Origin: Pseudomonadota bacterium
Lineage (GTDB): Bacteria; Bdellovibrionota; Bacteriovoracia; Bacteriovoracales; Bacteriovoracaceae
DNA length: 64,000 bases
Assembly: GCA_027488375.1 (NCBI GenBank)
Contig: JAIYBW010000001.1
Location: 310,001-374,000, forward strand
Direction of reading: 5' to 3'
Position numbers and translations under genes: made by a program. The notes beneath the pieces were generated by a model, which was not told the DNA's origin, searched no databases, and was given only the letters and a program-made list of their open reading frames with translations. Positions 58,307 to 64,000 of this stretch are shown here, piece by piece (the stretch's first letter is position 1; every line of letters begins with the position of its first letter).

Positions 58307-58330
58307 GGGGGCCGATGGCCCCCATCTTCT
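58307..58330 (+). terminator. GC-rich hairpin after the 812-residue secreted protein
   Basis: GGGGGCC and GGCCCCC pair around the loop GAT eight bases after the stop codon. The downstream sequence is only moderately T-rich (ATCTTCTT), so it is a probable but not ideal terminator. Confidence 0.55.
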
Positions 58331-58424
58331 TACCTAAGTCCTTAAAAAAACGAGAATTGTAATTTGTCCCTTATCCCTCATTTATGCTTGCTAAAATCTC
58401 TGAGATCCACTACTTATTCGCTCT

Positions 58425-59540
58425 ATGAAGCCATCTTTTTTTGACCTTACCTATGATGATTTAAAAAATCTTTTAATTGAAAAGGGTTTTTCTCCGTTTG
58501 GCGCCACTCAAATATTTGATTGGGTATATAAAAAATGGACTCATGATCCTCAGCAATGGTCAAACGTCTCAAAAGCTGCAAAAGAGTTCTTCTCAGAGAA
58601 TTACGATTTCAATTTATTAAAGATTGTTTGGAATGGTTTATCTAAAGATGGAACAAGAAAATTTTTAGTAAAAATGCAAGACGGCCAAACTGTAGAAACC
58701 GTCGCAATCCCGGCACGTGATCGACTCACACTCTGCGTATCCTCACAAGTTGGATGCGCTGTTGGTTGTACTTTCTGCCATACTGCGACTCAAGGTTTAA
58801 AGAGGCATCTCAAAACTTCAGAAGTGGTCTTGCAATACATAACTGTACAAAAGTTTCTCAATGATCTTGGTGCTGGAGATGAATTGACGAACATCGTTTA
58901 TATGGGACAGGGTGAGCCTCTTCATAACTATGAGAACATGAAGAAAGCTACGATGATCTTCATGAGTGAAAAGGGATTAGGACTCGGTCAAAGAAGAATA
59001 ACTCTTTCTACTTCCGGTCTTGTTCCGGCGATTGAAAAACTTGCACTCGATTTTCCGACTGTCAATATTGCCATTTCTCTTCATTCTGCACGAAATAACG
59101 TGAGAACAGAGCTTATGCCAATTAACAAAGTCTATGACCTTGAGAGACTTTTTTCTGCGATTAAAAAAATACCACTTAAGGCCCATCGCCGAATTACCTA
59201 TGAGTATCTTTTAATTGATGGTCTTAATGATTCCTTGGAAGATGTCACCGCCCTTGCGGATCTTCTTAATTCTAAAGAATCAAAAATTAATCTAATTCCT
59301 TTTAATGAGTACCCGGGATCAAATTACAAGAGACCTAGTGAGCAAAAAATCATGTGGTTTTTGGATCAAATGATTAAGCGTGGATTTACTTGTACTATCC
59401 GTACGACCAAAGGCAGCGATATTCTTGCAGCTTGCGGGCAATTAAAAAGCGAATTCGATAAGGTCAATGTTTGGAATGATAAAAAACCAGTCGTTATTCC
59501 GAGTATCGCCAGTAATTTATATCAGAATCATCTGAGCTAG
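58425..59540 (+). CDS. rlmN: 23S rRNA (adenine-2503-C2)/tRNA methyltransferase RlmN
   Basis: 371 residues, normal length. The radical SAM motif C-A-V-G-C-T-F-C (Cx3Cx2C) lies at about residues 112-119, the GQGEPLHNY motif follows, and the second catalytic Cys is in ILAACGQL near the C-terminus. It methylates C2 of A2503 in 23S rRNA and of A37 in some tRNAs. The 3' end overlaps a small convergent secreted gene by 47 bp. Confidence 0.96.
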   Translation: MKPSFFDLTYDDLKNLLIEKGFSPFGATQIFDWVYKKWTHDPQQWSNVSKAAKEFFSENYDFNLLKIVWNGLSKDGTRKFLVKMQDGQTVETVAIPARDRLTLCVSSQVGCAVGCTFCHTATQGLKRHLKTSEVVLQYITVQKFLNDLGAGDELTNIVYMGQGEPLHNYENMKKATMIFMSEKGLGLGQRRITLSTSGLVPAIEKLALDFPTVNIAISLHSARNNVRTELMPINKVYDLERLFSAIKKIPLKAHRRITYEYLLIDGLNDSLEDVTALADLLNSKESKINLIPFNEYPGSNYKRPSEQKIMWFLDQMIKRGFTCTIRTTKGSDILAACGQLKSEFDKVNVWNDKKPVVIPSIASNLYQNHLS

Positions 59541-59748
59541 GAATTTCTTCCATTTTTGATTCTTCTAGAGGGGCTTCTTTTTTTGCCTTATTTCCCGCAA
59601 ATGCTCTTCCTGCAGATTTTTCTTTAACGGCTTTTTCTATTTTAAAATTCTCTGCATCCTGAATGGATTCATGCTCAATTGGTTCTTTTGCACTTGCGAG
59701 TGTAAGTGTGACAGATATTAAAGCAGTGAGTAAAAATAGATTTTTCAT
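59494..59748 (-). CDS. Small secreted protein of unknown function
   Basis: 84 residues from ATG 59748, with AAGGA seven bases upstream; the longer frame start has no signal peptide at its end. The signal peptide MKNLFLLTALISVTLTLASA is strong. The mature part is charged (Lys/Glu-rich), without Cys, and no family is recognised. Its last 47 bp lie opposite the end of rlmN. Confidence 0.68.
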   Translation of the reverse strand: MKNLFLLTALISVTLTLASAKEPIEHESIQDAENFKIEKAVKEKSAGRAFAGNKAKKEAPLEESKMEEIPSSDDSDINYWRYSE

Positions 59749-59960
59749 GGCCAGTCCTTGTTGCCTTCCAGGCAAAAAATAGCTCTTGATTCTCTCATCG
59801 GAATATTCAATTTTTTCTAAAGCAAACTTGTGTTTTCAGTTACTTAGACCAGGTAAAAAAGAAAAGGAATGACGCTGTCAGAAATTTTAAGATGACATCT
59901 AGGCTTGTATTAAGAGAAGTTAAGTCAACTATTAGCAAGACTAAATAAAGGTCGCACTGC

Positions 59961-61298
59961 ATGAAATTATGGCAACTGACCCTTCTGACATTTTTCCTAT
60001 CAACCTCTGCCTCGGCCGGGGTTAAAGCATACTTTAATCATAATCCTAATTCATCATACACAGACCCTTACAGAAACATTTCGCGCAAGGGCGATGATCT
60101 TGAGAAGGTCATTTTAGAGAATATCTCAAAAGCAAAAAAATCTATTTTCATCGCAGTTCAGGAACTGAGGCTACCGCTTGTTGCTCAAGCTCTCGTGGCC
60201 AAAAAGAAAGAGGGAATAGATGTAAGAGTTGTTCTCGAGCACGACTACAACTACACAGTTGTCACTCAAAGAGATGCTCAGGAAGATCAGTATGAGGCGA
60301 CAAAATTAAATGAGCTTAAAGCGCTCGTTGATATCAACAAAGATGGTAAGTTTACTAAAGCTGAGCTTGACGAACGTGATGCGGTTTATATTTTAGAGGC
60401 CGGAAAAATTCCTGTGATGGATGATACGTTTGATAATTCACATGGGTCAGGGTTAATGCATCATAAGTTTATGATCGTTGATAGCAAAATAGTTGTCGTA
60501 AGCTCAGCTAATTTTACTTTGAGTTGCATTCATGGAGATCTCTTGGCCCCATCTTCGCGCGGTAATGCTAATTCAATGATGGTAATTACATCTCAAGCTG
60601 CAGGTGAAATTTTTGAAGAAGAATTTTCTCAACTTTGGGGTAATGGAAAACGAGGAAATTTTGGTCATAATAAAACTTACCGAGGTCCTCAAACGATAAA
60701 TGATCGTGGAACTAAAATTACCATCCAGTTCTCTCCCACTTCAGCTCGCTACAATTGGGAAGAGTCTGTTAATGGATTAATAGCCCAATTTATTTCAAAA
60801 GCTTCTCAATCAGTTAAGTCTGCCTTATTTGTTTACTCTGACCAGAAACTTTCTAATGTTCTAGAAAAAAGATTTCGCTCAGGGGTTGAAATGGGTTTTC
60901 TTATTGAACCGAAATTTGCCTTTCGAGAATATTCTGAATTGTTGGATATGGGCGGTCTTAAAATGTACAGTCAGAAATGTACCTATGAAGCAGACAATCG
61001 TCCTTGGCAAAAAGCCGCTTCTGAGTTCGGGATTCCAACCCTTGATAGGGGTGACGTTCTCCATCATAAATTTGCAGTCCTTGATTCTAAAGTTGTGATC
61101 ATGGGATCGCAAAATTGGTCTGAGGCCGCGAATTATGTAAATGATGAAACACTTATAGTTGTTGAAAATACTGAGATTTCCGATCAATATTCTCGGGAAT
61201 ATGCAAGACTGTTAGCTAACAGCAGAATCGGTGCACCGATTTATCTCAAAAAGGAAATTGCTCGTTTAGAATCTGAGTGTGATGGACGTGGATACTAA
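59961..61298 (+). CDS. Phospholipase D-like protein with EF-hand insert
   Basis: 445 residues with a signal peptide (ending at SASA), so it is exported. Two HKD motifs: MHHKFMIVDSKIVVVSSANF and LHHKFAVLDSKVVIMGSQNW, the pair that forms one PLD active site. Inside the first half, residues 124-135 read D-I-N-K-D-G-K-F-T-K-A-E, a perfect 12-residue EF-hand loop, so calcium may control the enzyme. PLD-like proteins of this kind act as phospholipases or nucleases. A predator could use either on prey (inference). Confidence 0.9.
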   Translation: MKLWQLTLLTFFLSTSASAGVKAYFNHNPNSSYTDPYRNISRKGDDLEKVILENISKAKKSIFIAVQELRLPLVAQALVAKKKEGIDVRVVLEHDYNYTVVTQRDAQEDQYEATKLNELKALVDINKDGKFTKAELDERDAVYILEAGKIPVMDDTFDNSHGSGLMHHKFMIVDSKIVVVSSANFTLSCIHGDLLAPSSRGNANSMMVITSQAAGEIFEEEFSQLWGNGKRGNFGHNKTYRGPQTINDRGTKITIQFSPTSARYNWEESVNGLIAQFISKASQSVKSALFVYSDQKLSNVLEKRFRSGVEMGFLIEPKFAFREYSELLDMGGLKMYSQKCTYEADNRPWQKAASEFGIPTLDRGDVLHHKFAVLDSKVVIMGSQNWSEAANYVNDETLIVVENTEISDQYSREYARLLANSRIGAPIYLKKEIARLESECDGRGY

Positions 61299-61338
61299 AA
61301 TCGGCGAGTTAAGCTTTCCTTTTCTCCTCTAAAATGCC

Positions 61339-61344
61339 TATAAT
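61339..61344 (+). promoter_or_regulatory. Likely -10 box for sppA
   Basis: A perfect TATAAT lies 33 bases before the GTG start of sppA. The -35 region is weak (TTTCCT or similar at 17-18 bases), so only the -10 box is called. Confidence 0.35.
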
Positions 61345-61377
61345 TTAAGCTCTAAGAACTTAGGGAAGGAGTTCCTC

Positions 61378-62301
61378 GTGAGCCGTGAACGATCTAAAGG
61401 TATTGTTGGAATATTTATTTTAGTTACTGTTCTATTTTTTATTTTCATCATGTTTGCATTTTTCACAATCTTTAAATTAAAAGATGCAGACGATCTCGGC
61501 AGTGATCTTTTAGATAGTCAAAAAAAATCACCAATTGCTGTCATCACCATTGAGAATGAAATTCGTGAGTCTCGAAAAGTGGTTGAGCAACTTCTTATTG
61601 CTGAAGAGCAGAAAGATATTAAGGCCATTATTTTAAGAATTGATTCTCCAGGTGGAGCTGTGGCCCCCACTCAAGAAATTTATGAAGAAGTTCGTCGGAT
61701 TGATAAAATTAAACCAATATACGCGAGTTTCGGTTCTGTCGCCGCAAGTGGAGGTTACTATATTGGAGCTGCCACAAGAAAAATTTGGGCGAGCGCTGGA
61801 ACGTTAACGGGTTCAATTGGAGTCATTATGCAAATGGCTGACCTCTCTGAACTTTTTAAATTCGCAAAGTTTAAGCAAGAAACAATTAAGGCCGGTCGTT
61901 ACAAAGATATTGGAAATCCAGGTCGCCCTATGACGGATGAGGAGAGGGCCTACTTAACTGAATTGCTGGCGGGAACGCATAAGCAATTTATGGATGATAT
62001 ATCTGCTGTGAGAAAGGATAGACTGACTAAAGATATTGCGGAGCTGGCCCAGGGACAAATTTTTCATGGAACAGAAGCCAAAGCTTTTGGTCTCGTCGAT
62101 GAAATCGGTGGTTTATGGGAAGCTGGTCGTGCGATTCATAAAGAATTAAAGTTCAAGGGTAAGTTTGGTCTCAGATATTTAAAACCTGCTCGTACTAAAT
62201 TTTCTTTGAATGACCTGTTACAAGAGGGTGAAGATACACTTTCTTTTATTAGGCAGAAAGTGTCTCCTGCTAGCGGCCCAGCTTATCTCTACCAACCTTA
62301 G
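61378..62301 (+). CDS. sppA: Signal peptide peptidase SppA, short form
   Basis: 307 residues, the short single-domain form. A membrane helix at about 10-32 anchors it. The S49 protease core shows IDSPGGAVAPTQEI, the nucleophile Ser in GSVAASGGYY, and the general-base Lys in TIKAGRYKDIGNPGRPM. It cuts leftover signal peptides within the inner membrane. The start is GTG 61378 with AAGGAG upstream. The next gene starts 8 bp after its stop. Confidence 0.94.
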   Translation: MSRERSKGIVGIFILVTVLFFIFIMFAFFTIFKLKDADDLGSDLLDSQKKSPIAVITIENEIRESRKVVEQLLIAEEQKDIKAIILRIDSPGGAVAPTQEIYEEVRRIDKIKPIYASFGSVAASGGYYIGAATRKIWASAGTLTGSIGVIMQMADLSELFKFAKFKQETIKAGRYKDIGNPGRPMTDEERAYLTELLAGTHKQFMDDISAVRKDRLTKDIAELAQGQIFHGTEAKAFGLVDEIGGLWEAGRAIHKELKFKGKFGLRYLKPARTKFSLNDLLQEGEDTLSFIRQKVSPASGPAYLYQP

Positions 62302-62309
62302 GATTATTG

Positions 62310-63539
62310 ATGAACTATGCCTTCCTGTTAGAATGGGGTAAAGATAATGCCTTAGCTGTTGTAGCCGTGGTGATCACGTTAGTCCTCATCTATCACTACG
62401 TTATGGAGCGGGACAAAGCTGTAAAGTTATCAAAAAAATATCGTCATTCAATCTTTGAAGCTCAGTCAAAAATATTTTTAAATGCAACTCAGTATTTAAT
62501 TGAAGGGAATAAAGATCTTGCAATTAAAGAGTTCCTAAATGCCGTAGATTTAAACCGTGAAACGATAGAAACTTACTTTGCTCTTGGAGGTCTTTTTCGT
62601 TCCAACGGAGAAATAGAGAAAGCTATTTCAATTCATCGCTCTTTAATAGCGAGAGACAATATTTCTGAAAGCACTCGTCTCGTTGCTTTAAAAGAGCTTG
62701 CTCTAGATTTTGATAAGGGCGGTTTTATAGATAAGGCCGTAGAAACTTATAAAGATGTTCTGAAGATCAACAGAGATCAACAAGATGTTATTCAATCCCT
62801 TTGCCGTATATTTGAAGATGTTGAAGACTGGGATCAGGCCTATAATTACAGAATAATGCTTTCTAAAGTGGGTCAAGAAAATCAATCCGAGACCATCTCG
62901 CATATTTTAGTTCAAAAAGCCAAAGCCTTATTCGAATTGGGACAATTTAAGGCCTGTGCAGAGGAACTTGAGGATGCCTTCCGATTTGCTCCTTCTGTCT
63001 CTGCAAAAATTCTTAGGCTTAAACTCTTTATTGTTCAAGGTAAAATGGAAGATGCCAATGGACTTCTGCTTGAATTGCTAAAAGAGCATCCGATGTATGC
63101 AACTTTTATTTTTGTTTCACTGGATTCATTCAGCCCCAAACTGCCTCAGGCCGAGGAATACTTTCAGAGACTAACGCAGTTAAAAGCTTATTTTTTGGGC
63201 TTGAATGATCTTGAAATGATGAATGCCCCTTCGATTGTTCTATCTAAAATTAGATTATTAAAAGATCAAAATCAAATTGATGAAGCTTTTGAATTACTAG
63301 ATAGCTGGATGAAAAATGATGGTCATTCAGATGTCTTGAAAGTGGAGTATATCAAAATTTTAATTGATACGGGTCGTTCTGAAGAGGCGCTTGTTCATAC
63401 TCGCAGCCTATTAAAAAATCTCCATAGCTCATTGTCTCGTCATTATTGTTCTCAATGTGGCTATAATTCAGATGAGATTTTCTGGAGATGCCCTCAGTGT
63501 CATAATTGGGAAACCATTCAATTTCGTTGGAAGGTTTAA
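62310..63539 (+). CDS. lapB: LapB (YciM)-like TPR protein with C-terminal rubredoxin-like domain
   Basis: 409 residues from ATG 62310 (a TTG just before it is less likely). One membrane helix at about 14-30 (LAVVAVVITLVLIYHYV), then about nine TPR-type repeats (65-370), then a zinc ribbon C-S-Q-C ... C-P-Q-C at about 383-402. This is the LapB layout. LapB controls LPS synthesis by bringing LpxC to the FtsH protease. Two codons after sppA in the same direction; the SH3-like gene follows directly. Confidence 0.9.
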   Translation: MNYAFLLEWGKDNALAVVAVVITLVLIYHYVMERDKAVKLSKKYRHSIFEAQSKIFLNATQYLIEGNKDLAIKEFLNAVDLNRETIETYFALGGLFRSNGEIEKAISIHRSLIARDNISESTRLVALKELALDFDKGGFIDKAVETYKDVLKINRDQQDVIQSLCRIFEDVEDWDQAYNYRIMLSKVGQENQSETISHILVQKAKALFELGQFKACAEELEDAFRFAPSVSAKILRLKLFIVQGKMEDANGLLLELLKEHPMYATFIFVSLDSFSPKLPQAEEYFQRLTQLKAYFLGLNDLEMMNAPSIVLSKIRLLKDQNQIDEAFELLDSWMKNDGHSDVLKVEYIKILIDTGRSEEALVHTRSLLKNLHSSLSRHYCSQCGYNSDEIFWRCPQCHNWETIQFRWKV

Positions 63540-63932
63540 ATGTTTTTTTTGTTCTTCTTAAGTTTTTTAAGTTTCGCCGATACGACACCAACTGATGAAA
63601 AGGTTGTTGGGGTATTTTACATGACCCCCATTTTCGGTCATATCCACCAATCTTCATCAAGAGCGTCAGCTAGTTTGACAACGATACAGTGTGCTCATCC
63701 AGTCAAAGTGATTGAGTCGACAAAAGTCTTGGTCTCTCCGGAGTGGGCCTATGTCCAAGTTGCTGATTATAAGGGATTCATTTTAAAGAGCTTTCTTAGT
63801 GAAAAAAGACCTGATTGCTTACAAGGCAAATATCCTAAATTTTTTGATTCATTAAATTTAGATCTCGCTGAACTCTATTACTGGGGACGTCTTCATGACC
63901 ATTTTCTACAAGGTGAAACTCGCGTTCATTAG
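63540..63932 (+). CDS. Small secreted protein with SH3-like domain
   Basis: 130 residues. A short hydrophobic signal (FFLFFLSFLSFA) is followed by about 80 residues that fit a bacterial SH3 domain: VGVFYMTPIFGHIH, KVIESTKVLVSPEWAYVQV and ADYKGFILKSFL. Two Cys residues (one before the domain end, one after) could form a disulfide. SH3-like domains often bind peptidoglycan. It starts directly after the lapB stop and overlaps the next gene by 38 bp. Confidence 0.75.
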   Translation: MFFLFFLSFLSFADTTPTDEKVVGVFYMTPIFGHIHQSSSRASASLTTIQCAHPVKVIESTKVLVSPEWAYVQVADYKGFILKSFLSEKRPDCLQGKYPKFFDSLNLDLAELYYWGRLHDHFLQGETRVH

Positions 63933-64000
63933 TCTATCCCTAATAAGCGCCACCATTTGTTTTTCTCAAACAGCTAAATTTCAAGAAGAAAAAGAACTTG
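63895..64000 (+). CDS. Start of a secreted protein (runs off the right edge)
   Basis: From ATG 63895 the visible 35 residues form a signal peptide (FYKVKLAFISLSLISATICFS) followed by QTAKFQEEKEL. GGGGA lies eight bases upstream. A GTG at 63913 is another possible start. It overlaps the SH3-like gene by 38 bp and is probably in the same operon. The function is not visible. Confidence 0.6.
   Translation, partial: MTIFYKVKLAFISLSLISATICFSQTAKFQEEKEL

Noticed and set aside
1..64000. CRISPR array, insertion sequence, rRNA operon or replication origin
   Set aside because: Reading through the window I saw no regularly spaced direct repeats, transposase, rRNA or DnaA-box cluster with dnaA/dnaN genes.

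Overview
The window is an AT-rich, densely packed bacterial chromosome segment with many 1-14 bp start/stop overlaps. It is Gram-negative: signal peptides, lipoproteins, beta-barrel porins, a LapB-type LPS assembly protein and a PilB-type pilus ATPase are all present. The mix (FHA-GGDEF cyclase resembling Bdellovibrio DgcB, GYF-PilZ protein, Ser/Thr kinase with PEGA domain, several fatty-acid oxidation genes, many secreted proteins of unknown role, low GC) suggests a Bdellovibrionota/Bacteriovoracales-type predatory or related bacterium. That assignment is inference; no rRNA is present. I see no CRISPR array, insertion sequence or prophage block. No stretch over 300 bases lacks a feature; the longest sparse part (101-449) holds tRNA-Val, its likely promoter and a dyad.

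Layout. 1-450: edge of an ORF6N-domain gene, a 27-bp dyad over its ribosome binding site, and tRNA-Val(GAC). 450-4960: heterodimeric ABC exporter and a DsbA-like lipoprotein with terminator. 5019-9685: an all-helical 647-residue protein, pyruvate kinase fused to a ferredoxin domain, and queG. 9657-10692: hydrolase, tRNA-Phe(GAA), terminator. 10785-19201: a signalling island with a PAS/Hpt CheA-like protein, STAS protein, RsbW-like ATPase, HAMP-SpoIIE phosphatase, FecR-domain protein, beta-barrel protein, HD-GYP-like protein and CheY-like receiver. 19271-23455: small envelope proteins, MAPEG protein and phosphate-selective porin. 23452-28833: MerR-type B12-binding regulator divergent from acs, then the TPM/TPM/LemA cluster and rpsT. 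29015-35961: beta-oxidation genes (hbd, crotonase, acyl-CoA dehydrogenase, thiolase), a histone-H1-like protein with a zinc motif, and a cNMP-binding protein. 35962-43788: vWA lipoprotein, GYF-PilZ protein, lipase-like hydrolase, lipoprotein, Ser/Thr kinase, ppsR and cytochrome c peroxidase. 43823-50893 (minus strand): miaA, mutL, FHA-GGDEF cyclase, pgi and two acyl-CoA dehydrogenases. 51033-64000: glycoside-hydrolase-like protein, FHA protein, pilB, an 812-residue secreted protein, rlmN, an EF-hand-containing phospholipase D-like protein, sppA, lapB, an SH3-like protein and the start of another secreted protein.

How the genes fit together. Carbon metabolism centres on acetyl-CoA: acs, thiolase, HBD, crotonase and three acyl-CoA dehydrogenases. 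The PEP/pyruvate node is marked by the ferredoxin-fused pyruvate kinase and by PpsR, the regulator of PEP synthase/PPDK. Regulation relies on phospho-signalling (Ser/Thr kinase plus two FHA proteins, partner-switching-like proteins, CheA/CheY-like proteins) and on c-di-GMP (GGDEF, PilZ, HD-GYP-like). The strongest candidates for undescribed biology are the in-register hendecad protein (5019-6962), the pyruvate kinase-ferredoxin fusion with an Asp in place of one cluster cysteine (6996-8690), the signalling island (10785-19201) and the histone-like zinc-motif protein (31869-33098).
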